A stretch of DNA of 64,000 bases from Nocardia macrotermitis. Its GTDB lineage: Bacteria > Actinomycetota > Actinomycetes > Mycobacteriales > Mycobacteriaceae. This document shows positions 33,966-42,976 of the stretch, one piece after another (positions within the stretch are counted from its first letter, which is position 1; each line of letters starts with the position of its first letter). Below the pieces are notes generated by a model. The model did not search any database and was not told where the DNA came from. It saw only the letters and a program-made list of their open reading frames with translations. The translations under genes and the position numbers were made by a program. Location: positions 364,277 to 428,276 of the forward strand of contig NZ_WEGK01000006.1 in NCBI RefSeq assembly GCF_009604405.1. Reading direction: 5' to 3'.

Positions 33966-36269
33966 TCACCGGGTGTGGACGTGCGGCTCCAACCGTATGG
34001 TCACGGCCTTGGACACCGGCGTGTTGGACCGGTCGGCCACGTGATTCAGCGGCACCAGCGGATTGGTCTCGGGATAGTAGGCCGCGGCGTTACCGCGCGG
34101 AGTGGAGTAGGCGACCAGCCGGAATCCGGTCACCTTACGCTCCACGCCGTCGGTCCACTCCGAGATCAGATCCACCAGATCGCCTTCGGTGAAACCGAAT
34201 TCGGCGATGTCCCGCGCGTTGACCAGGACCACGCGACGGCCGTTGTGGATGCCCCGGTAGCGATCGTCCAGGCCGTAGATGGTGGTGTTGTACTGGTCGT
34301 GACTGCGCAAGGTCTGCAGGATCAACCGGCCCTCGGGCACGGGCAGCCACCGCAACTCGTTGACCGCGAAATTCGCCTTGCCCGTGGTGGTTCGGAACTC
34401 GCGCGCATCGCGCGGCGGATGCGGCAGCTGGAAACCGTTGTGCCCCCGGACTTTCGCGTTGTAGTCCGTGCAGCCGGGCACCACCCGGGAGATCGAGTCG
34501 CGGATCGCGTCGTAATCGCCGCGGAACTTCGCCCACGGCACCGGGTGATCGGGACCGAACAGCTCCTGCGCCAGCTCGCACACGATGGCGACCTCGCTGC
34601 GCAGATCCGGGCTCACCGGGGTCAGCCGACCGGTCGACAGATGCACCATCGACATCGAATCCTCCACGGACACCTGCTGTTTCGCCCCGAGCGGGGACAG
34701 ATCCAGATCGGTGCGGCCCAGGGTCGGCAGGATCAGCGCGGTCCGCCCGTGCACGACGTGGCTGCGGTTGAGTTTCGTGGAAACCTGCACGGTCAGCGCA
34801 CACTGGTGCAGCCCGGCCTCGGTGACCCCGGTATCGGGGGTGGCCGAGACGAAATTGCCGCCCATACCGAGGAAGACCTTCGCGCGGCCCTGCTGCAACG
34901 CGCGAATGGCGTCGACGGTGTCGTAGCCGTGTTTGCGCGGGCTGGTGATGCCGAATTCGGAATCCAGTGCGGTGAGGAAACTTTCGGGCATCTTCTCCCA
35001 GATGCCCATGGTGCGGTCGCCCTGCACGTTGGAGTGGCCGCGCACCGGGCACACGCCCGCGCCGGGCTTGCCGATCATGCCGCGCATGAGCAGCAGGTTG
35101 GTGGCCTCCTCGATGGTGGCGACGCCGTGCTTCTGCTGGGTCAGGCCCATCGCCCAGCAGATGATGGTGGATTTCGAGCTGGCCAGCAGTTCGGCGGTGC
35201 GGTCCAGATCCTCGCCGGTCAGACCGGTGGCCTCGAGCACCGTGGCGAGATCGACTGCGCGCATCTGCTTTTCGTATTCGGCGAAACCGGCGGTGTGCGC
35301 CTCGACGAAGGCGCGGTCCACGACCGTGCCGGGCGCGCGGTCCTCTGCCTCGAACAGCAGTTTGCCCAAGCCCTGGAACAGGGCCATATCGCCGCCCAGG
35401 CGGATCTGCAGGAAATCGTCGGCGATATCGATGCCGGTGGTCAGGCCGCGCAGGGTCTGCGGATCACGGAAACCCAGCAGCCCGGTCTCAGGCAGCGGAT
35501 TGATCGCGATCACCCGCGCGCCGTGCTCCTTGGCCTTCTGGAGGGCCGAGAGCATGCGCGGATGGTTGGTGCCCGGATTCTGCCCGGCGACCACGATCAG
35601 CTCGGCCGCGGAGAAGTCGTCGATGGTCACCGAGCCCTTGCCGATACCGATCGAGGCGCTCAGCGCGGTGCCCGAGGATTCGTGGCACATGTTCGAGCAG
35701 TCCGGCAGATTGTTGGTGCCGTAGCTGCGGACCAGCAGCTGATACAGGAACGCGGTCTCGTTGGCGGTACGGCCGGAGGTGTAGAACAGGGCCTCGTCGG
35801 GGGAATCCAGCGCGCGCAGTTCGTCGGCGATCAGCCGGTACGCCTCGTCCCAGGCGATCGGGGTGTAGTGCTCCTCGCCCGGACGCAAAACCATCGGATG
35901 GGTCAGCCGACCCTGCTGGCCGAGCCAGTAACCGGACTTGTCGGCCAGCTCCGCGATCGAGTGCCGGGCGAAGAAATCCGGATCGACCGTGCGCAGCGTC
36001 GCCTCCTCGGCGACGGCCTTGGCCCCGTTCTCACAGAATTCGGCCGGGCGGCGATGGCCGCTGGGTTCGGGCCAGGCGCAACCGGGACAGTCGAATCCGT
36101 GCTGCTGGTTGACCCGGGTCAGGGTGCGGGCCGTGCGGATGACGCCCATCTCCTCGACCGCCCGCTCCAGCGCGACCGTCACGGCGGTGACACCGGCGGC
36201 CTGATGCTTCGGAGGAGTGACAGCGACCTTGGATTCGTCGATATCGTGAGACGGCGCGCTGCGATGCAT
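33966..36269 (-). CDS. FdhF/YdeP-family molybdopterin oxidoreductase
   Basis: A 767-residue molybdopterin enzyme of the YdeP type (NCBI family FdhF/YdeP). Near the N-terminus is QHGFDCPGCAWPEP, the family's Cys cluster. It is followed by the molybdopterin domain (RLTHPMVLRPGEEHYTPIAWDEA, SSGTALSASIGIGKG, VVAGQNPGTNHPRM, KPGAGVCPVRGHSNVQGDR) and the C-terminal dinucleotide-binding domain (LRSHDQYNTTIYGLDDRYRG). ATG 36269 is preceded by GGAGGA. These proteins are called formate dehydrogenase alpha-like, but their true substrate is uncertain. No beta or gamma subunit gene is nearby. fdhD follows. Confidence 0.92.
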   Translation of the reverse strand: MHRSAPSHDIDESKVAVTPPKHQAAGVTAVTVALERAVEEMGVIRTARTLTRVNQQHGFDCPGCAWPEPSGHRRPAEFCENGAKAVAEEATLRTVDPDFFARHSIAELADKSGYWLGQQGRLTHPMVLRPGEEHYTPIAWDEAYRLIADELRALDSPDEALFYTSGRTANETAFLYQLLVRSYGTNNLPDCSNMCHESSGTALSASIGIGKGSVTIDDFSAAELIVVAGQNPGTNHPRMLSALQKAKEHGARVIAINPLPETGLLGFRDPQTLRGLTTGIDIADDFLQIRLGGDMALFQGLGKLLFEAEDRAPGTVVDRAFVEAHTAGFAEYEKQMRAVDLATVLEATGLTGEDLDRTAELLASSKSTIICWAMGLTQQKHGVATIEEATNLLLMRGMIGKPGAGVCPVRGHSNVQGDRTMGIWEKMPESFLTALDSEFGITSPRKHGYDTVDAIRALQQGRAKVFLGMGGNFVSATPDTGVTEAGLHQCALTVQVSTKLNRSHVVHGRTALILPTLGRTDLDLSPLGAKQQVSVEDSMSMVHLSTGRLTPVSPDLRSEVAIVCELAQELFGPDHPVPWAKFRGDYDAIRDSISRVVPGCTDYNAKVRGHNGFQLPHPPRDAREFRTTTGKANFAVNELRWLPVPEGRLILQTLRSHDQYNTTIYGLDDRYRGIHNGRRVVLVNARDIAEFGFTEGDLVDLISEWTDGVERKVTGFRLVAYSTPRGNAAAYYPETNPLVPLNHVADRSNTPVSKAVTIRLEPHVHTR

Positions 36270-36540
36270 GATTCCATCGTCCTCCTGACCGGACAGCTCG
36301 GACAACCGGCCGCGCGCTGTCCGACCGCACACGGTCCGGCTGCCGAGCCTACGCGCCGCGCCGAAGGTCGTCGGCAATGCCATGGGAACGTTCACAATCC
36401 GAGACGGTCGTACCCGCGCCGGTGCGACACACTTACCGCCGATGCCGCGAATCGCCCCCATTCGGGCCGCCGGGCAGTAAGTATCGATGCGACCGCCGGG
36501 GTCGAATGCCCCGGAACCGGACAGCAAGGATCGGAACAGG

Positions 36541-36981
36541 ATGGACAAAGGACTCTGGACCGCGCGGATTCGCCGGTGCGTCGCACATCCCGCGGCAGCG
36601 GGCCTGGGCGTGGCGGCGGTGCTGCTCGCGCCCGTCGCGCTGCTCACCGCACCCGCCGGAGCGACCGCGACGCAGGTGGGCGCCGAACCGGGGATGAACT
36701 ACGGTCTGGGCACGAACTACGCGGTGGGTTGCCAGTCGGCGGTACAGGTGACGGTCAACGACCCGGTCCAGCCGGTCCAGGTCTTCGACAACAACACCTC
36801 GATCGGCTGGTTCCGGCCCTCGGGCGGCACGGTCGTCGCGCCGTGGACCCCGGCCACGACCGGGTGGCATCATCTCACCGCCGTGCAGGCGGGGACTCCG
36901 GCGGGCGCGCCGACGCCGTATGTGGACGTCCGGGCAGCGAACGGCACGCACATGGGTAACAACTGCGCCGTATTCGGCTGA
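36541..36981 (+). CDS. Small secreted protein, unknown function
   Basis: A 146-residue protein with a signal peptide (basic start, then AAAGLGVAAVLLAPVALLTA, likely cleavage after AGA). The mature part of about 105 residues has two Cys (VGCQSA and NNCAVF) that can form a disulphide, and beta-rich segments AVQVTVNDPVQPVQVFDNN and HHLTAVQAG suggesting an Ig-like fold. ATG 36541. It is divergent from fdhF by 270 bases and ends at a strong terminator. No specific function was recognised. Confidence 0.82.
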   Translation: MDKGLWTARIRRCVAHPAAAGLGVAAVLLAPVALLTAPAGATATQVGAEPGMNYGLGTNYAVGCQSAVQVTVNDPVQPVQVFDNNTSIGWFRPSGGTVVAPWTPATTGWHHLTAVQAGTPAGAPTPYVDVRAANGTHMGNNCAVFG

Positions 36982-37015
36982 GCGGCAACGTATATCGGGA
37001 CATCCGAGGAAGACG

Positions 37016-37049
37016 AGTGCGGGCGACCTTCGAAAAGGTCGCCCGCACT
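37016..37049. terminator. Bidirectional hairpin terminator
   Basis: A perfect 15-bp stem (AGTGCGGGCGACCTT with its complement) capped by a CGAA tetraloop lies between the stops of the convergent secreted-protein gene and the arabinosyltransferase gene. Confidence 0.88.
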
Positions 37050-37074
37050 TGCTGTTTCCGTCGAACGTTCGCCG

Positions 37075-40000
37075 CTACCGGATGTCGAAGTTCAGCGGCC
37101 CCGGCTTCCAGCGTGCCGAGCGCTGCTCGACGACCGTGTTCAACTGCGCCGGAGTCGCTTTCGAATCCAACGGGACCAGACGTTCGATCTCACCCCAGTT
37201 GCGTTTCCAGTCGTCCTTCAGGTACGAGGACATGACCTCCGGCCGGGTCAGCAACTGCACGTAACCCAGCGGACCGCCCGAGGCGTGGCTCTGCCAGTTC
37301 GTGGTCATGATCGCGGCCGCGAAATCGGGGGTGATGCGGTATTTCGGAACCTCGGCGACCCCGTCCCGGTGCCGGAACGGCTGCTGGCACGGGAACTGCA
37401 GGCCGACCAGCCAGTCCAGCATGACCGGATCGGAGTGCCCGACCAGCGAGTCCAGGGTTTGCAGATGCGGCACGCGCGGCGGGGTCACCGCGACCCACTG
37501 CAACGGATCCGAGCTGTTCACCGAGGCGACCACGCGCACGACGTCGGCCTGGGAAGGCAACTGCTGCAACGGAATCCGCAGATTGCGCCAGGACGGCTGC
37601 AATACGCTCACATCGTCCGGGGTGACCCGGCCCAGCGCCTGCACCCCGCCCGGACCGGCGACGCCGTACTCGAGCTGGACGCTCTGTCCGGCGACGGGCA
37701 GATTGTCGATATCGGTGGAGGCGATACGCCCGGCCGCGGCGATCGAGACGATCTGGCCCCGGCTGCCCGCGGCATCCGCGGCGGGCAGGCGGTACCAGCC
37801 CGAGGTCAGCGACTTCTGCGCGCCGGGGCTGCCGTAACTGCCGAGCATGGGCGTCGTCGCGGGGTTCAGCCCGAACGGCAGCGGGATGTTGCTGCCGTTG
37901 ATCCCCGGCTTCGCGGCCCCGCCCCCGGCCCCGGTGCTGTCCTTACCGGTCTTGGTGGTGGTGCCCGCGCTGCCCAGGGACTGGCCGACCGACGCGGCGG
38001 CCGCGGCCGAACCGTCGGGGGTCAGGTCGCCCAGGTTCAGGCCGTCGGGGGTGAACCCGTCGTTGGCGCCGCCGCCCAGCGCGGTCCCGGCGCTGCCCGA
38101 CAAGGGTTGCAGCACACCGGCATTCGCGTCCGGCTCGACCAGGACCGCATCGCCCATCGCGCACGGATTCCCGGTCAGCGCCTTGATGTTCGACGACGCC
38201 AGCGAGTACGCCGGATACTGCTCGACCGCCGCCTTGACGAACGACAGCACCTCGAACGCGACGACCAGCGCCGCCGCGACGGCCAGGATCGGAATCGGGC
38301 GACGCGGCCTACCGCCTTCGGCGCGGAACGGCTCCCGGATGTGGAACCAGCCCGCCAACGCGATCAGCAGCAGTGAGATGCCCAGCAGCACCGTGCCCGC
38401 GCTGATGCCGTGCACCGAGATCGGCTTGTCCCACCAGGAGATGCGGTAGCTCGCCACGTACCACCAGCCGTTGGAACTGGCGAACGACAGCGCCAGCATG
38501 GCGAAGACGGCGGCGGCGAACAGCGTGCGGTTGCGCGCCGAGCGCAGCGAACGGGAGCCGACCGCGACCGCGGCGACCACCGCGACCGCGCCGCCGAGTC
38601 CGGCGAACACACCCAGGTGATGGGTGAACTTGGTGGGGGAGAACATCATCAGCGGCACCGCGGCGACCGTGGTGCCCAGGATGCGGCGGGTCGGTCCGGT
38701 GGCGAGTCCGGGAATCCGGCCGCTCTTGGCCAGCAGCGTGATCACCGCGGCGGCCAGCGCCAGGAACATCACCAGCATCGCGAAGCGCCGCGCGAGCGAA
38801 CCGTCCGGTGTCGGCTGGAGCAGATCCTGATAGACGAGATAGTCCGTGTACCAGGGCATATCGGGTCCGACGACCTTGTGTGCCTGCCGCATCGCGGCGA
38901 CCTCGGCGATCGGCTGCCCGGCGAACACGATGGTCAGCACCACCAGTCCGGCGGCCAGCGCGGGGGCGATCAACGCCACATAACCCGAGGTGCGTGCGCG
39001 TTGCACGATGATCTGCACCAGCGGTCGCGCACCGGCCAGCAGCGCGGCGAAACAGATCAGGCCCGACGGATTGGTGACCACGGCCAAGGCCGCGGGAAGC
39101 AGTGCGACCGCGGCCGGAGCCAGTCGCCGGGTGGCCAGGGCGCGTTCCATCGACACCCAGGTCAACAGTACGGCCAGCGCGATCGCGGGCTCGGGCCGCA
39201 GACCGTTGTTGTAGGGCAGCCAGAACGCCAGCAGCACCAGGCCGCCGGCCCAGATCGCCGACCGTTCCGTGCGCGCGCCCACACCCAGGCGCGGCACTAC
39301 CTCGCGGCTGATCAGGAACCAGCAGGCGATGCCGAAGATCAGTTCGGGCAGCCGCACCACGATGCTCGCGGTGGAAACGCGGGCGAGCAGCTCGAACAGG
39401 TTGTCGTACGGGATGCCGATGGGCGTTTCGGGGACGCCGAAGTACGCGAAGTAGTTCGCCAGATAGCGGGCGGGTCCGGCGGTGCGGGCCATGCCGAAGA
39501 TGTAGCCGTCGTCCGCGGTGCCGACGCCGATGAAGTACCAGAGCACGAGCGTGCCGACCACGGCGAAGTCGACCAGGCGCGGCCGCCACCACCGCCGCGG
39601 CAGCACCCGGCGGTTGCCGCGGCCGTCCTGGCAGTCCAGCCGGTGCAGCGAGTACAGGGCCACGGCGGTGGCGATGATCGCGCCGATGATCGCGATCAGT
39701 TTCAGGACGGTCGGGGAGGTGGTGAATCGGGAGTCGATAACCACGTCGGCGCGCATACCGGCCGGTGCGTTCCCGGTCAGATCGGTGAACAGGCCGACCA
39801 GTTGCGGGCGGTGCTCACCGGCCAGGGTGACCGGCGCGCCGCCCGCCTGCACGGTGGTGGCGGTGCTGTCGGAGGCGATCGTGATCGTGCAGCCGCGCGG
39901 CAGCTCGCGCACCGGGGTGTCGATCAGGGTCTGATCGCGCAGCACCACCTGCAGCCGATCGCCCGCGGCGGCGGGGGTGACCAGGACGTTCAGGCCGTAG

Positions 40001-40338
40001 TGCCAGGACGAGCCGGATTCCGCCGGGACCGTGGACAGCAGCGTGCCGCCGCGCGTGCCCAGCGCCGCGGCCGCAGCGCACGGGATGTCGGCGTGCACGC
40101 TGGTCGGGGAGTAGGACACCAGCGGCGCGGTGACGCTGGCCGCGCGACCCGCCTTCGGCCAGGAGATCGAGGACTGCTCCTGATGCACCGGCAGCAGCGG
40201 CACCGCCACGGCCAGCAGTGCGCCGAGGATGCCGGTCACGATGGCGAGGATCCGCCACAGTCGACTACTCCCGCGTCGAGGGGCGGGTTGGTCCAACGGC
40301 CGGTCGTCGGCCGGGTGTCGACTGAGCGTCTGGGTCAC
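37075..40338 (-). CDS. Arabinosyltransferase of the EmbA/B/C family
   Basis: A 1087-residue membrane enzyme that adds arabinofuranose from decaprenyl-phosphate-arabinose to cell-wall arabinan. It has an N-terminal membrane segment, a periplasmic domain, the GT-C acidic motif Asp276-Asp277 in GTADDGYIFGMA, about twelve further membrane segments and a large C-terminal domain ending near PGPLNFDIR. The length is typical. Which of EmbA, B or C it corresponds to cannot be told without alignment. GTG 40338 is chosen: a TAGCAT box lies eight bases upstream, suggesting a leaderless message, and no good ribosome binding site exists for the TTG at 40356. It stands alone rather than in an emb cluster. 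Confidence 0.92.
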   Translation of the reverse strand: MTQTLSRHPADDRPLDQPAPRRGSSRLWRILAIVTGILGALLAVAVPLLPVHQEQSSISWPKAGRAASVTAPLVSYSPTSVHADIPCAAAAALGTRGGTLLSTVPAESGSSWHYGLNVLVTPAAAGDRLQVVLRDQTLIDTPVRELPRGCTITIASDSTATTVQAGGAPVTLAGEHRPQLVGLFTDLTGNAPAGMRADVVIDSRFTTSPTVLKLIAIIGAIIATAVALYSLHRLDCQDGRGNRRVLPRRWWRPRLVDFAVVGTLVLWYFIGVGTADDGYIFGMARTAGPARYLANYFAYFGVPETPIGIPYDNLFELLARVSTASIVVRLPELIFGIACWFLISREVVPRLGVGARTERSAIWAGGLVLLAFWLPYNNGLRPEPAIALAVLLTWVSMERALATRRLAPAAVALLPAALAVVTNPSGLICFAALLAGARPLVQIIVQRARTSGYVALIAPALAAGLVVLTIVFAGQPIAEVAAMRQAHKVVGPDMPWYTDYLVYQDLLQPTPDGSLARRFAMLVMFLALAAAVITLLAKSGRIPGLATGPTRRILGTTVAAVPLMMFSPTKFTHHLGVFAGLGGAVAVVAAVAVGSRSLRSARNRTLFAAAVFAMLALSFASSNGWWYVASYRISWWDKPISVHGISAGTVLLGISLLLIALAGWFHIREPFRAEGGRPRRPIPILAVAAALVVAFEVLSFVKAAVEQYPAYSLASSNIKALTGNPCAMGDAVLVEPDANAGVLQPLSGSAGTALGGGANDGFTPDGLNLGDLTPDGSAAAAASVGQSLGSAGTTTKTGKDSTGAGGGAAKPGINGSNIPLPFGLNPATTPMLGSYGSPGAQKSLTSGWYRLPAADAAGSRGQIVSIAAAGRIASTDIDNLPVAGQSVQLEYGVAGPGGVQALGRVTPDDVSVLQPSWRNLRIPLQQLPSQADVVRVVASVNSSDPLQWVAVTPPRVPHLQTLDSLVGHSDPVMLDWLVGLQFPCQQPFRHRDGVAEVPKYRITPDFAAAIMTTNWQSHASGGPLGYVQLLTRPEVMSSYLKDDWKRNWGEIERLVPLDSKATPAQLNTVVEQRSARWKPGPLNFDIR

Positions 40339-40431
40339 GGTCGGGCATGCTATCAACCGGAACTGAGACCGTGTCCAGCTCGACTCCCAGCGCGATCGAT
40401 GCTAGGCGGCATCGCCCTCAGCCGACCGCGC

Positions 40432-40725
40432 TCACCAGCTGTGACGCCTCGAGTTAGGTTGTGGCCGAGCGGGTTTGCGGGCCAGGGTGACCAGCGGGGT
40501 GGGTTCGCGGCCGTAGAGGTCGCCGATGCGGCCCAGCAGCGGGGCGAACACGGCCGCGGACAGCAGCGTCGCGGTGGTCACCCTGCCTCTGCTCGCGGAC
40601 GTCGTCGAGACGTGCGGTTTCGTTGTGATCAGGACCAGGATCGGCACGGCCTGGGTCTGCATGACGGTCACGATCATCGCGGCGAACGCGAGGACGCCGG
40701 TCAGCAGTGCGGCCTTCCGCGTCAT
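40432..40725 (-). pseudogene. MFS transporter fragment (N-terminus only)
   Basis: The 97-residue frame from ATG 40725 begins like a DHA2-type drug exporter: a first membrane segment (AALLTGVLAFAAMIVTVM), then TTATLLSAAVFAPLLGRIGDLYGRE, the segment-2 and G-x-x-x-D-x-x-G-R loop. After about residue 78 it turns into unrelated basic sequence and stops. Normal transporters have 400-500 residues. It is divergent, by 30 bases, from a similarly cut MarR gene, so this is the remains of a regulator-exporter pair. Confidence 0.8.
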
Positions 40726-40755
40726 GTGACACCACCGGAAAGTTCGAGAAGAGCT

Positions 40756-41055
40756 ATGAGTACGGCCACAGCACCGAGTCCCCTCGCACTACTGATCGGA
40801 CGGTTCGTCTCGGCCTATCTCCAGGACTTCCTGACCGCCGCCGAGGAACACGGCCTCACTCTCACCCAGGCCAAACTGCTGCTGGCCCTCAACGAACCGC
40901 CCGAACTCCCGATGCGCGAGCTGGCCGGGCGGCTGGCGTGCGACCCGTCCAACCTCACCGGCGTCGCGGACCGCATGGAATCCCGTGGCCTGGTGGTGCG
41001 CACCGTCAACCCGGCCGACCGTCGCGTGAAATATCTCGCTGCTGTTGAGGTCTAA
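40756..41055 (+). pseudogene. MarR-family regulator, C-terminally truncated
   Basis: The 99-residue product has a normal start (PSPLALLIGRFVSAYLQDFL) and a full helix-turn-helix (MRELAGRLACDPSNLTGVADRM, wing ESRGLVVRTVNPADRRVKYL). It stops just after the wing, losing the dimerisation helices of the usual 145-residue form. Its stop overlaps by three bases the end of the opposite queA-like gene, so a deletion probably removed the rest. It may still bind DNA weakly, but dimer formation is doubtful. Confidence 0.75.
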
Positions 41056-42089
41056 CTGTGGGAGTGGTCGGCGAAAAGTAGGGCGGTGTCGCCGAATTCG
41101 TGCCAGAGGTAGGCGGTTTCGAGGGCTACCTGGTAGGCGGTGTGGACTCGGGCGGGGCCTGCTACGGCTTCCAGGAGGTGTAGGTGTGAGGCTCCGGGGA
41201 CGTGCCAGCCGGTGATGAGGGCGTCGACCGTGCGGGCCGGGTGGGAGGGGCCGAGGATCAGGTTGGTCCAGCCGGTGGTGGGGTGGACCAGGCCGGTGGG
41301 GGTGGTTGCCGATTCGAGGGCGCGGGTGACGGTGGTGCCCACGGCGATCACTCGGCCGCCGGTGGCGTGGGTCGAATTCACCAGGCGGGCAGTGGTTTCG
41401 GGGACGGTGTAGCGTTCCGGGCTCGGTGGTTCGCCGGATTCGGGGGAGGAGACCCCGGTGTGCAGGGTGATCGGGGCCAGGGTGATTCCGGACGTCACCA
41501 GGTCGGTGACCAGCGTGTCGGTGAACGGCCTGGCGGCGCTGGGCATCTCGGCGCTGCCGGGTTCGCGGCCGAAGATCGTGCGGTAGTAGTGCGGCGACCA
41601 TCGCTGTGTCACATAGGAATACGTGATCGGGCGGCCGTGGCGGGCCAGCAGCGTGGTGACATCGGTATCGATGTCGGCGATCCACAGTCGGCGGGCGGGT
41701 GGCAGCCACGGGGTGCGCAGTTTCGCCGTGGCACTCGGAAGATGCACGCGCGCACCGGATTCCGGCTCGGTCGCGGTGAACGGTGTGCCCTCGGGACTGC
41801 GCAACTCGACCGCCCAGCGGCCGTCGTCCAGTCGCGCGGCGAAGTGCAGCACCGCCGGAACACCCCGGTAGCGGGCGTCGACCGCGGCGGCCAGCATGGA
41901 CGAATTGTTCACCACGACAAGGTCTCCCGGACGCAGGAAGCGCGGCAGCTCCCGGAACTCGGCGTGGGTGATGCCCGCGTCATCGGACACCAGCAGGCGA
42001 ACCCCGTCGCGCGCGAGCCCGCGTGCCTCGGCGGGCGCGGTGGCGGATCTGTCCGCGGGAAGGACGAATTCGGTCGGGACGGCGCTCAC
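41052..42089 (-). CDS. QueA-like S-adenosylmethionine:tRNA ribosyltransferase-isomerase
   Basis: A 345-residue protein with the QueA pattern: FVLPADRSATAPAEARGLARDGVRLLV, then ELPRFLRPGDLVVVNNSSML (family motif D-L-L-V-x-N-N/D-T), YSYVTQRW, APITLHTGVSS (the L-H-V-G-x-G-T-F-like block, altered) and the C-terminal ILGPSHPARTVDALITGWH. QueA adds the epoxycyclopentane ring of queuosine to tRNA. Most actinobacteria lack the rest of that pathway, so the actual job of this family in them is uncertain. ATG 42089. It follows the SDR gene by 35 bases on the same strand. Confidence 0.82.
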   Translation of the reverse strand: MSAVPTEFVLPADRSATAPAEARGLARDGVRLLVSDDAGITHAEFRELPRFLRPGDLVVVNNSSMLAAAVDARYRGVPAVLHFAARLDDGRWAVELRSPEGTPFTATEPESGARVHLPSATAKLRTPWLPPARRLWIADIDTDVTTLLARHGRPITYSYVTQRWSPHYYRTIFGREPGSAEMPSAARPFTDTLVTDLVTSGITLAPITLHTGVSSPESGEPPSPERYTVPETTARLVNSTHATGGRVIAVGTTVTRALESATTPTGLVHPTTGWTNLILGPSHPARTVDALITGWHVPGASHLHLLEAVAGPARVHTAYQVALETAYLWHEFGDTALLFADHSHS

Positions 42090-42124
42090 GGCTGCCTCCT
42101 GAAGTGGTTGAGCTGCGGCGGAAG

Positions 42125-42814
42125 TCAGTGCGCGGCGGACAATTCCGCGGCGGTGTAGCGGCCGCTGGGCGGTCGGGTGTCGATCAGGCGCAGTAGCGCC
42201 GGGACCACGGTCTCCGGTTCGGGGCGATCGGAGATGTCCTCGCCCGGGAATGCGGCCTGATGCATGGCGGTGCGCATATCGCCGGGATCGAAACCGTAGA
42301 CGCGCAGCAGCGGATTCTCGGCGGCGAAGATGGCGGTCAGATGATCCAGGGCAGCTTTGGATGAGCCGTAACCGCCCCAGCCCTCGTACGGTGCCACCGC
42401 GGCGTCGGAGCTGATGTTGATCGCTGTTCCGTCGCGGGCCAGGAGTTTCGGCAGCGTCAGTTGCAGGACGGCCAGCGGCGCGACGACGTTGGTCGCCAGC
42501 ACGGCGGTGAACTCGCCCAGGGGAAAGTCCGCGAGGCGCGGCATCGGACTCGGGCCCAGCGCGCTGGCGTTGTTGACCACCAGGTCGAGCCGATCGCGGC
42601 CGGTGAGGACGTCGGCCAGGCGTTCGCGATGGGCGGGATCGGCCACATCGCCCGGTACGGCGAGCGCGCCGGTCGCCTCGCGCACTCGTGCCAGTGCCTC
42701 GGCGCCGCGTGCGGTGATGATCAGATCCCAGCCGCGTGCGGCCAGGGCCAGCGCCACCGCGCGACCGAAACCGGCCGATGCGCCGGTGATCAGGGCTGTC
42801 GGGTTCTCGGACAT
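42125..42814 (-). CDS. Short-chain dehydrogenase/reductase
   Basis: A 229-residue SDR with the cofactor motif TGASAGFG (residues 10-17), the NNASALG motif near 81, catalytic Ser in INISSDAAV and the YGSSK pair (G-G-Y-G-S-S-K) near 148-152. After catalysis the DPGDMRT segment follows. It is a classical NAD(P)-dependent enzyme of unknown substrate. ATG 42814. It is the first gene of a likely two-gene unit with the queA-like gene. Confidence 0.92.
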   Translation of the reverse strand: MSENPTALITGASAGFGRAVALALAARGWDLIITARGAEALARVREATGALAVPGDVADPAHRERLADVLTGRDRLDLVVNNASALGPSPMPRLADFPLGEFTAVLATNVVAPLAVLQLTLPKLLARDGTAINISSDAAVAPYEGWGGYGSSKAALDHLTAIFAAENPLLRVYGFDPGDMRTAMHQAAFPGEDISDRPEPETVVPALLRLIDTRPPSGRYTAAELSAAH

Positions 42815-42976
42815 GATCCCATCGTGAAACCTGAAGTCAACTCGAGGTCAAGAACGGGGTTTGCGCCTACAGTGAAACCGTCCGGTTCGTGGTCGGCCGG
42901 GTATCGCGGCCGATGAGTTTGCGTATGCGGTGTCGTCTCAATGTGCGAGTCCCCGACGTCTTCCCCAGGAGCCAAC

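Noticed and set aside
33636..36959. Plus-strand open frame of about 1100 codons opposite fdhD and fdhF
   Set aside because: It is antisense to two genes with clear motifs, has no domain of its own, and results from high GC at third codon positions.
40371..40392. TCCAGC/TCCCAGC pair upstream of the arabinosyltransferase as another copy of the 11-bp repeat regulon
   Set aside because: The two CAG triplets are 12, not 11, bases apart, only two are present, and they face the wrong way relative to the gene.
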